The notes under the pieces: generated by a model | What the model was told of the DNA's origin: nothing | Seen by the model: only the letters and a program-made list of their open reading frames with translations | Database searches by the model: none | Program-made: the position numbers and the translations under genes | Shown here: one piece after another, positions 12,190 to 23,209 of the stretch | Numbering within the stretch: the first letter of the stretch is position 1 | Layout of the letters: each line of letters opens with the position of its first letter | NCBI GenBank assembly: GCA_029964075.1 | Contig: CM057135.1 | Span: 31,113,366 to 31,177,365, forward strand | Reading direction: 5' to 3' | Source of the DNA: Patiria pectinifera | Taxonomy: Eukaryota > Echinodermata > Asteroidea > Valvatida > Asterinidae | DNA: 64,000 bases

Positions 12190-14696
12190 ATTACCATAGC
12201 AACCTCGTGGATCCATGGCAACTCTGTAGCCATGGCAACTTTGCGTCCAAGATTTCAGTGGCAGTTGTAGGTAGGAGATCAGTTTAATTTAAAATTTATC
12301 TTATCTGAAGTCAGATTGAAAGAAAACTTTACTTGATGAAGTATTTTTAGTGAAGAACATATTACTTGTTAGGCAATATGGTGTTTTTGTAATTTATAGT
12401 TGCAATGCAATCAATAATTAAAAATGTGTAAAGATTTACGAGGCAAATATATCAAAGATTTCAGGCAGTTTTGATATTTTGTTGAATTTGTCAATATGTA
12501 AAATTTGTAATTTAAAAAAGTTTACTTTTTTATAATGAGATGAAATGTGTGCATTCTTTCCAATGTTTAAAGTTTTTTTAACAGTACTATAAAATTATGG
12601 AAAGGGAAATTTTCTATGGTAGAAAAATAACTCGGTGCGAGTTGAAAATAGTTTGACAAATATATGAACACATTTTTCAACAAAATTTTCACAATTTGTC
12701 ACTGTTTTAAAAACAAATTGTAGATTTTGATCAATGTTAATTTTTACGGCATTTTTGAATGACCTATCAAAATGCTGCAAAACATTTTTGCAGATTCAAG
12801 GTCTTTAAATTGATAACAAGGTAAAAAGAGAAAGCCCTGTAAAAGCAAGAAAATATGTGAAGGGTAAGGAGTTGAACAGTTGAAAGTTAAAAATTGCAAA
12901 GTGTAGTAATGGCACCAAATTTGTATGAAACATACTAGTTATTTTGTGGCATATGCACAAAGTTAAAAGCAATTTGTTCAAAGTACGTTTTTAAACTACA
13001 GTTGACTCTTGTTAGTACAAACTCTGTTAATACAAAATTCTGGTTATAACAAACATAAAGCCTTGGTCCCGACTGTGCATTTATGTGCACAATGAATGGG
13101 ACCGATGTTCCTCTCAATACAAAACTATGATATAACAAACAATTTGGCTAGGTCCGAACGAGTTTGTGAGACTCGACTGTATTCAAATGTGTACCAAAGT
13201 GTGCCTAATAAAATAAAATCTAAGTTGGTTAATATATCGCAAGAACGTGCCTACAGAAATGTTTGATTTCAACTAGTGGCCATAAAATCACTTTTGAGTT
13301 TGCAATTGCAGTGATATGATATGCATTGCTATGTAGAATTTGCATTGTCATCTTTCAGCATGATGAAGGGTTTCAAAGTTGAATTTTTTATTTCAATTGA
13401 TATCGCTACAAAGGTCACTCCATGCGTAAGCTGAGACAAGAGCTTTATACCTATATGACCTCTTTTTGTTCCCCAAATTTTTTACTCTGTGATTTGGCCT
13501 CAAGTGTTATGCAAATTCTTCACTGCAAACCAACTGTTGAATGTTATCTTGATCACTTTGACAGAGAGAAAAATATTGTTATCGAGTCACTGAAAACATG
13601 TAAGTTCTGGCATTTGAAGCCGACCAAAGTTCATCTGATTTCCAAGATTGTCTGGGTGAGACTGAGAGGGTAGACTGTGTGTAGGCTTGACTCAGATCTG
13701 TTGTCATTCACTGTCAGGTGAGTGTTTTATCCAATTTTTGTCATCAGAATGATCACTATCCACATTATGCTTGATTTAGACAATTTTGAAATTCTAGTTT
13801 CTTGACCGAGCTGTCAGTATAACTTGAGTCACGCAGGAAATAAAATGCCGATCACATTTTTTAGCCCCCGATGCGCACAGTATAATATTACACACGCCAT
13901 TAAAATTCACAATATAATACATACGATATTATTTCATCTTGACACGATAAATCTGATTAATGTACGACATCGAAGCCATGCCGCTGTACGATGTTCCTTG
14001 CGGTCTCTGTGCATGATATTCGCGCCGCGCTCGGGCTGGAAGTACGCTTTCCCGCGCTTTTAAAAGTTTTACAGACTCGCACTGTCCGCACTGGACCTAT
14101 CGTCTCGGGAAAAGTGACTTGGTCAGTTTTCATGGGCGCCTGGTCAGTTTTCCTGGGTAGCAGTTGGCCAGCAGAAGTAACCGCTGGACTCGGGGGGGAA
14201 AAGTAACTGAGAGGAAAGCGTCGCAGGCTGTCCGCACTGGACTTAAAATGGGAAAAGTACCCATAGTCCATGTAGTCTCGGTACCGGTATTAAAGTTTTA
14301 GGCCTACCAAAAAGTCCAGTGCGAACAGGGCTTAAGTCAAGATCAATATTGGCAGTTTTGTTTTGGATAACAAGAAATTTATGTATTTTTCAAAAAATTA
14401 ATTAAATCTGCAATTTTCTGACATTGGCTCTAGATAATGATATTTTGTTACGAAAGCGTCATGTGCTTTGTTCTTGCATTTGTCGCAGTGATCAGTGCTT
14501 TAAGATGGTTGCTTATATTCTGCAAAGTTGTGATTCCATATTCATGCTATCTGCTCTATTTAGAGAAATTTTCGTTAACATTTTGCAGCTTTTCATGATA
14601 GTTTTCATAATGATAGTTTTCACAATTTCTTATACATGTGTATTAATCATATAGTAACATCCAAATATATGTTATCGTTAAGCATTGCCATTTCAG
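12190..14696. other. Intergenic region between the two EPHX2 paralogues
   Basis: AT-rich, no coding exon recognised. Candidate AATAAA words near 13207 could serve the 3' end of paralogue A. It holds a Tigger/pogo-like MITE at 12997-13181. A GC-richer island at about 14020-14330 carries CTGTCCGCACTGGAC-type words twice in direct and once in inverted orientation (near 14085, 14229 and 14311), probably a decayed transposon. TTTCAG|GT at 14691-14696 could be the acceptor of a 5'-UTR intron for paralogue B. Confidence 0.5.
12997..13181. mobile_element. Short Tigger/pogo-like MITE
   Basis: The left end is TACAGTTGACTCTTGTTA and the reverse complement of the right end is TACAGTCGAGTCTCACAAAC. Inside are GTTATAACAAAC and GATATAACAAAC words. 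TA-flanked ends of CAGT(T/C)GA type with internal TATAACAAA match what is known of pogo/Tigger-derived MITEs in invertebrates. 185 bp, non-coding. Confidence 0.6.
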
Positions 14697-14707
14697 GTGT
14701 TCTAGTC

Positions 14708-17700
14708 ATGGCATTCAAGGCCGCCATCTTTGATGTTGGTGGAGTTCTCATAGAGAATCCATCCGCCTACTTGAAGAAATTTTCTGAAGACAATGGCTTA
14801 CCTGCGTAAGTTCATCAATTATTGCTTACATATGTTAAATTTGTACGGCAGTGCTCAAACCCAAGTGACTGAATTAAACCCTTTCCCTTTTCCTTTTCAA
14901 AAATGAAGAGAATGGAGGGGAAATTTACGTAGCCCCTTCCTAAAGCAGACTAAAAATCAAAGAAGCCCTTCAAATGTCTAGAACAAGATATGTGTTAATG
15001 ATGATTCTATTCACCCGAAATCATAAATTGTGTTTGTTGTGCATGTTTTCTGTCCTGTGCAATTCTAGGACGTTTGTATTGGATGTCTTTGTGTCGGCTG
15101 TCTTTGAGAAGGGTTCTTCTGACAATGCTTTCAGCAAAATGGAGAAAGGAGAATATGCATTTTCTCAGGTGAGTTGAGTAGTAAAACTGACACACATTTT
15201 GCCCTGGATGGTTTTGGCTGTTATCTAGATTGACTTTGTTTTTAACCTTACTGATAACTTGGGCTATTGTGTTTGAAAAAACTTATAAACCATGAACAAA
15301 ACTAACCAGGCATTAAAGATTTGAATACCTTTTGTGAGTAAACCATGTGAAGAGGATTTTGGCTACATACTTAAAAAAAGATTTTCAAATTCAAACAGAA
15401 ACGGACAATCCCCAGTGAAGGTAGTATTTAGTACGAGTCTGAGAAACGTGATTGAAAGGATGTCAGTTATTCCTTAGGCTGTGGTTTGTATTGTTATTGT
15501 GTTATCCTGTGGCTTGTCTTGTCAGATCATTGGTGGGCTACAAGAAAGCTTTGAGAAGGTTGCCAAGGAGAAGAACGTGAAGTTACCCAGCCCCTTCAGC
15601 ATTGAGAAGATGATGACGGATCTATACAGACTGCCAGTACACAGAGAAATGATCAATGCGATCATGTGCTTGAAGAATCATGGTAAGGCACTCAATTTTT
15701 TGCCATTTTTTAAAGATTCAACTTAATTTTTTTCTAGTGGCTCTTGCAATCCCATATATTGCTTAAAGCACTACTTCGGTGAGGGGAAAAACACACATTG
15801 AAATTCACATCACCTGGACGTATATTCCTATGAAAACTCACGCTTATAGTTTGTTTGGATTGGAACTACTAGTTTACTGTTGTCAGTTGCCCAAGCACGG
15901 AAATGTTTTGTGTTTAATAGCAGAAATTGGATTATGCATACAGAAATTGGATTTTGCATGCGCCTTTGTTATGAGCTGTTATCATGTTTGTTCAAATACT
16001 CCGAGCAATCCTATTTTGTAGCTCCACAAAATTAGGGCAAGGCCATAGACGACTGGTAAAAGTTTGATTCAACTTTTGTGGCAAATGATTAGCAGTTCAG
16101 GTTGTGGGGAATCATGACAGTGCCAATGTCCCAATCAATTTATTTGTTTTGTTTAATATTTCCAATTCTATATTCATAATTAATCCACCTGAACCAACAT
16201 CAACCCATTACTATTACTTCCCTTAAGTGATAATTGACAATATTTTAAAAATGATTGGATGATCTTTTATTATCATTTTAGGTCTGAAAACGAGCATCCT
16301 GACCAACAGTGGTGTTTATGATTTGCCACTTGGGGATGATGGTCCTAGTACAGTCCATCTACTTACTGTGTCGATGAGCTTCATCTTTGATGAGATCATT
16401 CAGTCGTGTCGTGTGGGGATGAGGAAACCAGACCCTGAGATCTACAAGTTGGCTTGCAGGAGGATGGGGGTCCAACCAAAAGAAGTAAGAAGTTATATTT
16501 TAGTACAAAAACTCATCATTTTGACACGGCTAAAGGCTATGGCTGGCAACTGCACGTGTGTCTATGAGAAATGAATTCAGCCATTTCCATTGACACGTAA
16601 TTGCAAGCCGTAGGTAAGTAATTCCGATACGGCCAGGGCTTGGGCATGGACTCAAACCTGAACTGGAGACTTTTGCTTGACATTTAGAACTCGGATACAG
16701 ACTTTCAGAGTTGTTGAGTCAATCAGGAGTCAGTTCACAAGCCATGTCACAAGGTAACAGGGATGAACACTTAATAAAGGAATGCCTTTGTTGCAGTTCA
16801 TTCAAACACATTGTGACTTGATTTTGTCATTTGATTGACTTGTGATAACGTTTGGTGACTTGTGACTGACTCAATTACAACTCTGGGCACTCGATGTTCG
16901 GTGACCTTGAAGATTAAGATTGATTTATTCAACCAATGATTAAAAAAACAATCACAGCAATTTGTAATGTTGGACTCGCATAGAAATGACTCAATTTAAA
17001 ATGCCATACAATTAAAACAATTACCACAAAAAATTAGCACAAAAATATACAAACATTTACTATATGCATACACATTTTATAAAGTAAACGTTCCTACTGT
17101 TAAACCTATTTCTGAAACGGATGCAAGATTATGTGTTACTTATGTGATTTATTTCAGGCTTTCTTCGTGGATGATATTAAGGTCAACCTGGGCAATGCAG
17201 AGGCTGTAGGACTGACATGCATTCATTTCACTGATGTCCAATCTACTCTGACTAGGATGCAAGAATTGACTGGCATTGATGTGAGTACAGAAAACAAAGA
17301 GTTATCAAAAAGATCTCTGTCTGCGTGTTTTTGTAATATATGGGATTCATTTTTTAACTTATAAGTAAGTCTTGTCAGTTTATTTCAGTGACACTAGGGA
17401 CATACTAGATTCAATTAGAAGCTCACTACCTTGACGAACACCTAGTAAACTTTAGTCTTCTGGTTGATTATGGTTGTGCTCAGTGTGATTTGATGAATAT
17501 ATTATTGTATCTTTCTACCTTCCCTGTTTATAATATTCACGCCTTCCATTTCGATATCTTAATTACATTGTTTTTTTAGGTCGTTGCAAAGGCAAAACCA
17601 GTTTCAGTCGATCCTGAGAAAATTACCCATGGATATGTCACCACAGAGGTATGTATCAGAAAAATAAATTACAAATGTATTAATGTTTTTCTAATGGACT

Positions 17701-20465
17701 ATCATTTTGTGAAGATTGTTGTTACAAATTTTTTAACTGAAAGTTCGACGTGAAGCTTCACGGATTGTGTCTTGTTCAATATCTGACAGGATGGAGTCAA
17801 GCTGCATTATGTTGAAATGGGAGAAGGCCCAGCAGTCATTCTATGCCATGGTTTCCCAGAATCTTGGTACTCGTGGAGAAAACAGGTCAGTTAATATTCT
17901 TGAAGAAGATTCATTGTTTTGTGACACCAGTGTCGGTGAAAACCTTGTACAAACAAGACCAGGCTCGCTCAGTCGAGCTGGACCCCAAATGTTGTATTTA
18001 TACTTAGTGAGTCAGTCAGTGACTCGGTCAGTTGGGGGGGGGGGGGGGCAGTCAGTCGAGAAGTCAGTCAGTCAGGCCCTTCAGGTTCAGAAAAAAAATC
18101 ACAAAAAAAGGAAGAAATGTACACTGCAAGTTTCAAGCGATTTGACCTTTCTCCCTCTGACATAGATTCCTGCCTTGGCCTTAGCTGGCTACCGAGTCAT
18201 TGTTCCTGATCAAAGAGGTTTTGGTCATTCCTCATCCCCAGCAGGTAAAATGCTTGGATAAATCGTCTTATGCTTACCTGTATCTATTTAGTGAGCGCTC
18301 TGTGGTTGGTTTTTATAACAGAGCCTATCGTGAAACGGTGTCTCAAGATGCTTATGTTAGGTAGTGAACCAAGTTTTAATACTAGTCATATAATTATGTT
18401 ATTGAAGGTTTGTTATTTTTTTTTTTATTTTTTTTTTACCAGATGTCAAGGATTACACCCATGAGCATTTTTGTAAGGTAAGAGCACAATAAGTGATATC
18501 AAAATTGTGCATTGAAATTAATAACAATTCTGGACAATTTGGTTTATTACATCTTACATGTGTCTGTTTACACAACATTGAAACTGCAAACCTCAAGAAG
18601 AAAAGGTGGAATGAGAAACTATCAAAATGAACAGTTTGTAAATGTGTCAAATACAAGTTCTATTTTTCTTTCTTGTAGGACATCAAATCTATCATGGATT
18701 CTCTGGTAAGTCAGTTTAGATAATTTTTTTTATAATGTGCTGTGTAAAACATTCGTATCGTGCACAGGTTTTTTATGTTAAATTGGACTGACTTGAACTT
18801 TAACTACCTTAAATCTGCCAAAATCTTTTCTCAAATTGAAATGATTTAGAATTGTACAGCACAGGTACTTTTCTCGGAACCTGTTATGTGAAAATACCGA
18901 ACCAATTGTCTTTTGATTACTGCACAAGTTACATTTTGGTGCCAGATTCCAAAAGGTTCACAGCAAACATCCTTAGGGAGCTTGAGATAGGGTAACACAG
19001 AGAAGCTGCACTCGTCTCATTTCTGCCTTCCAATCGTTTGACATCTTAAAAAAAAACACATTGGGAAACTGACTAGGTGCATCATAATTATTTTAAGGTT
19101 GGAACACACAAATTGACATGGAGCTAGGCATTGGAAGAGCACCGGAACGGCATTCCGGAGCTTGCAGGTTCAAACCCTGCTCTAGTCAATTTCTTTGTTC
19201 TTCCTTGAATAACATATTTTTTTTGCATTAATCCTTTTTTCTTTGCCATTGTTTAGAGTATTCCTAGATTCACTATTGTTGGTCATGACTGGGGTGGTTT
19301 TGTTGCTTGGAAGACAGCCATCAGATTTCCGTCTCGGATCAGGTAACATCTTGTTTCACACAATGCAATGAAATAAAGGGTATTGGGGAGGAAAATAAGA
19401 TAAAACCCTTCATAATCATTGTTTTAGAGTGTGAAATATGCAGGCAAATGGCATTATAAATAAAAACAATCTTGATGTAAAAGTTAAAAAATTACAATGA
19501 AATTTGAGTGATAAGAAGTGAGTAATTAGAATAGGACATTTATGATGCGATCAAGCTAAATGAGTCATCTATTGACACTGGTAATTTTTTTTACAGATTT
19601 GAAAAGAGCACAATCTCGGCATTACTGCTATAATAACCGCATGCTGATACCATCTTTAGTTAAAAAATTATGGAAGTCGGAACACCAAGAGATGTGATGA
19701 AGTGATGTGATGAAGTGGCCCTATTTTGGCCTGAATCTCCAAATGAAAGTCCCTGACAACGACTCATTTAGCTTGATAACATAAATTTGTTTTTCCATTG
19801 TCTTTTTGTTTATGTAGAGCTGTAGCAGGTGTGAACACACCCTACTTCCCTCCTAATCCTAAGGTCAACCCCTTCGACAAGATACGTGAAGATCCTGGCA
19901 TGTTTGACTATCAACTCTATTTCCAAGAACCAGTAAGTTCATTGGTGTTTACTCAAGTTTGATCTTGACGTTTTGACTATTGAAGTAACTACCTTTATGA
20001 GACAAAATTAAACAATACGTTTATGTGGCACAATTTGATCCAATATGTGGGCTCTCTGCACGCAAAGAGGAAGAAAGGTAAGCATTGTTTTCAGCATCTT
20101 TGTTTTTTGTGATCCAACTTAAGCCACTCTGTGTCTGACTTTGTATTGCTCAAACTAATTCTAATTGTTCAAATGCTTTCTTAAACACTGGCCCATTTTC
20201 GTATTACACTCTGTAAAGTTTTTCCCACAAAAGAATCTTTAAAAACTGAGATGAAGAAGTATTCTAATTGTTTTTGTCTTTGAAGGGTGTGGCGGAGGCT
20301 GAACTGGAGAAAGACTTGGAGAAAACTTTCAAATTTTTCTTCAGAGGATCTAGCAAACAGGTTTGTAATTTTTGTCAATTTTGACATAACAGCAATGTAC
20401 AATGACTCAGGCGGGCTACTGCGGGGGGGGGGGGGGGGGGCTTAGCCCCCCCAAAAAAAGCCCCC

Positions 20466-20502
<37 letters not shown>

Positions 20503-23209
20503 AGAAGGATTGTGATGTACATATGTCTCCATCTCCCCTAGAAGAAATAGAAGAAACAATAGTGCACAAGCAATATAGTGTGAATGATTTTAGGATTTTA
20601 TTTTAGGATTTAGGATTTTAGGAAAATATGGCATGAGCCCCCCCCCCCCCCCCCTATTGATTTTCGGATGCCTAAGTGTCTGGAAAAAATAACCGGTCAA
20701 CATTTCAGCACGCCTCCCTGGAAAAATTCTGGATCCACCGTGCTAGCCCCCCCAAAATATTGGTTCTAGAACCGCGCCTGCAATGACTATGGACAACCCT
20801 TAACATAGCTTGGTGTTGATGACACATTTTACTGTATTTTTCAGGACTATTACCCTGGAATGGAGAAATTCGGCGTCAACAATGCGAGGGCGAGGGGTAG
20901 GTTACAAGTCACCACCCATCACCGTAGTCCCCTCAGATTCTGAAATTAAGCACTTTTTAGAAAAAAATTAACTAAAACCCTCAAAGTTTACAAGGTGGAA
21001 TATTGGTATTTGCTCGGTAAATATGTTGGAGATAAAGCTGAGCTGTTCCTGCATCAAATTAGATGTCTTCAATATTTTGACTAGCATATTGTAGTCATTT
21101 TCAGAAAACCTTTGAGAAGTACACGTAGATGCTATTGTTGACACAGACTCTTGTGAAGGGAATATTCATTTGGATGTATTCTTCCTCAGGTGGTTTGTTA
21201 GTTGGTGTTCCTGATGATCTGCCTATGCCTTCCCTGCTTACTGAGAAAGATTTGGCTTACTACGTCAAACAGTACAAGACATCAGGATTCAGGTTGGTCG
21301 CTGAATAATTTTTTTTGTTTTGTTTTATTGAAGAAGATGAAAAAAAAATTGATTTCCTGTAGACTTTGTTGTTGATGTAATGACATGCTTGGCCTGATGA
21401 GGAGACACTTATATCACATTGTAATGGCACATGCTAAACTGGACTTTGACCCTTGCTGCCTGTTTTCCTTATTGTCACTTACTAATTTTGAACTGGTTTT
21501 GTTTTCTGATTTTTCCAGAGGACCTCTGAACTGGTACCGAAACAGTGATCAGAACTGGAGAGACAGTGTGAAAGATGCTGGACGCAAGGTCAGTTCATAG
21601 AACTATTTCAAAAATCTTGAAGAGTACAAGACTTCAATAGCCTGTTAGTTTCTCAACAGCATCTGTTTGATCCAGCATCAGGGTTTAGGCCAAAAAAAAA
21701 AGTCTCCGGTTTCTGGTATGCGCGCGTGTCGCCGTAGCCGTGCACGTCGGCAAAATGAAAAAGTTTTTTTTCCCAATGAAAGATGATGTCTCAAAACCGC
21801 CAAACTCACTGGTTTGACTAGAATCCTGCTGCTTCACAATTTTACTGTGTTTTAGATGGGGTTATGATCGAGAACATGATCGGGAATAAGCTTTATGTGG
21901 CTTCTCTGGACTCCCATATATTTCCAGTAAGTTTAGTCGGGCACCATTTGCATTCATCAGCCGACATTTAAAGCCAAAAAATCGGGTAAAAAAAAAAAAC
22001 AGTCGCGTCGCCGCACCACTTTTTGTGCAAGCTCCATACCAGAAACCGGAGACTTTTTTTGGTTTCCCTTAGCTATGTTTAAATGAAACGTTTTGGTGTG
22101 CATCAGTTGAGTGTTGGGGCTTGAGATAAATTAGTCCTGGTTCTCCTTCGTCAGTGAATGTGCAATTGTTTGTAGTTTTCAAACGCAGTCTTGGTATGTT
22201 TGTGTGTCTTATCGTCTAGATTTATGCACCAGCCTTGATGGTGACTGCAGAGAAGGATCCAGTGTTGGTTCCAGAGATGAGTAAAGCTATGGAAGGATGG
22301 GTAAGCTATTCATCAATTTCATTTACTCATTTATTAGAGATTCATATAAAAACCTGAGACAGTTTACCTATTCCTATTGGTCAAGAGCTCGTCACCTGGG
22401 TAGTGTTAAACCACTAGTAAAACACTGCTGCATTCTGCGCCACTTGCGCAGTACATGCCGTGCGTGCACCAATCTCCATATAAGGAGATTTTCAGCACTA
22501 CGCATGCGAGGCACATACCATGGGCATGGCCAGAGGGGTGTTTCACAAAATGTTGAACAAAAATCGTTGGGAATTTGTGAATTTTGACTTTCTGACCAAA
22601 AGTATTTATAAATGGGAATGAATATGTGCTTGGCCAGTATTCAACTAGCTGGGGCCATTATCCGTGTCCAGGCTCCTAGCCAGAAACATACTTGTTTAAA
22701 ACCGGCCAAGCACATGTTTATCCCCTTATTTGAAAATACAAATTGCATCTATTGTATCAATTCACTTACTGCATGTGTTTGGACGTTTGAGTTCTTTTGT
22801 GTTTGGGCTGAACAATTTATTTTTCTTTTGTAGGTGCCCAATCTATCTCGTGTCCACATTGAGGAATGTGGCCATTGGACTCAGATGGAAAAGTAAGCTT
22901 ACCCTCATCTTTAAGATTTTGTTCAAATATTCAAGATTTGTTACTTTCTTTGGAGTAATGCAGGGTTTAAGTAAATGTTACTTTGGAGTGATGAAAAAAA
23001 ATGAATAAGTATAGTTTGAATCTGTTTCATGCTGACTTTGCTGATGTTTGTCATCTCATTTTACATTGTTACTATCATATTCTAAATTCTTACATGCACC
23101 TGTTTTTTTAATTGATTACTGCAGACCCACTGAGCTGAATGAAGGTCTGATCAAATGGTTGAATGACGTCCATCAAAAAGCCAAGATCCCTGTGGTTGCG
23201 AGATTCTGA
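14708..23209 (+). CDS. EPHX2: Bifunctional epoxide hydrolase 2, paralogue B (HAD phosphatase-like + alpha/beta epoxide hydrolase), no PTS1
   Basis: Nineteen coding exons with the same phases as paralogue A: 14708-14805, 15069-15168, 15526-15682, 16282-16484, 17158-17280, 17580-17648, 17790-17885, 18166-18244, 18443-18477, 18679-18705, 19257-19342, 19818-19932, 20286-20360, 20845-20896, 21190-21292, 21519-21588, 22220-22300, 22834-22892, 23125-23209. Product is 570 residues; exons 2 and 4 are 5 and 1 residues longer than in A. The HAD domain has FDVGGVL (Asp9, Gly11), LTN (Thr126), RKPDPEIY (Lys167) and FFVDD (Asp191/192). The hydrolase domain has [17 protein letters not shown] (Asp340), DYQLYFQ (Tyr389), LNWYR (Tyr479), EKD (Asp509) and CGHWTQ (His537), so hydrolase activity is expected. 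The C-terminus is PVVARF, not a PTS1, suggesting a cytosolic form. It lies head-to-tail 2.5 kb after A, a clear tandem duplication. AATAAA at 23287-23292 is a likely polyadenylation signal. Confidence 0.92.
16690..16880. repeat. Dispersed repeat, copy 2 (GGAATGCCTTTGTT core), EPHX2-B intron 4
   Basis: Shares the order of words seen at 5690-5900: GTCAATC, TTCACAAG, then AAAGGAATGCCTTTGTT, then CATTGTGACTTGA and GACTTGTGA. It sits in a different intron from copy 1, so it did not arise with the gene duplication. Confidence 0.5.
18006..18080. repeat. CAGT simple repeat with poly-G run, EPHX2-B intron 7
   Basis: Degenerate GTCAGTCAGT words surround an uninterrupted G run of about 13 bases at 18034-18048. 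A low-complexity expansion; no function visible. Confidence 0.7.
19113..19191 (+). mobile_element. tRNA-like SINE head or tRNA pseudogene, EPHX2-B intron 10
   Basis: A perfect T-arm (GCAGG-TTCAAAC-CCTGC) contains a canonical B box GGTTCAAACCC. A 5-bp CCGGA/TCCGG anticodon-like stem encloses a 7-base loop. ATTGAC pairs with GTCAAT at the ends. Against a working tRNA: the D-stem has two mismatches, loop position 33 is C, and three extra bases separate the T-arm from the acceptor strand. Confidence 0.5.
19539..19787. mobile_element. MITE with ATCAAGCTAAATGAGTC inverted ends, EPHX2-B intron 11
   Basis: ATCAAGCTAAATGAGTC at 19550-19566 is exactly inverted as GACTCATTTAGCTTGAT at 19761-19777, and weaker similarity (TTTATG) continues outward. 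About 250 bp, non-coding. No clear target duplication. Confidence 0.6.
20408..20780. mobile_element. hAT-like MITE, copy 1 (CAGGCGCGG ends), with G, C and A homopolymers, EPHX2-B intron 13
   Basis: The exact 8-bp direct repeat CAATGACT flanks it (20400-20407 and 20781-20788). The left end is CAGGCGGGCTACTGCGGGG and the right end GGTTCTAGAACCGCGCCTG. Inside are an uninterrupted G run, an A run of over 30 and a C run of about 18. The second member, at 26664-27006, is in the opposite orientation. Confidence 0.85.
21688..22064. mobile_element. MITE, copy 2 of the A-tract family, EPHX2-B intron 16
   Basis: The left arm A10-GTCTCCGGTTTCTGGTATG is inverted at the right end (CATACCAGAAACCGGAGAC-T7-GG). 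GCGCGCGTGTCGCCG follows inside the left arm and GTCGCGTCGCCGC precedes the right arm. It is related to 11115-11464. Confidence 0.65.
22614..22730. repeat. Inverted repeat with CATGTGCTTGGCC-type arms, EPHX2-B intron 17
   Basis: GGGAATGAATATGTGCTTGG near 22614 is mirrored by CCAAGCACATGTTTATCCCC near 22706 with a few mismatches, separated by about 65 bp. Probably a short fold-back element. Confidence 0.55.

Noticed and set aside
11833..12216. Minus-strand 127-codon frame
   Set aside because: It overlaps the last exon of EPHX2-A antisense; the plus-strand exon has matching splice phase and a paralogue.
19113..19191. Functional tRNA gene
   Set aside because: Good T-arm and B box, but D-stem mismatches, C at loop position 33 and extra bases before the acceptor strand indicate a SINE head or pseudogene.
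20375..20569. Minus-strand frame with a poly-Phe and poly-Pro run
   Set aside because: Produced by A and G homopolymers inside the hAT-like MITE.
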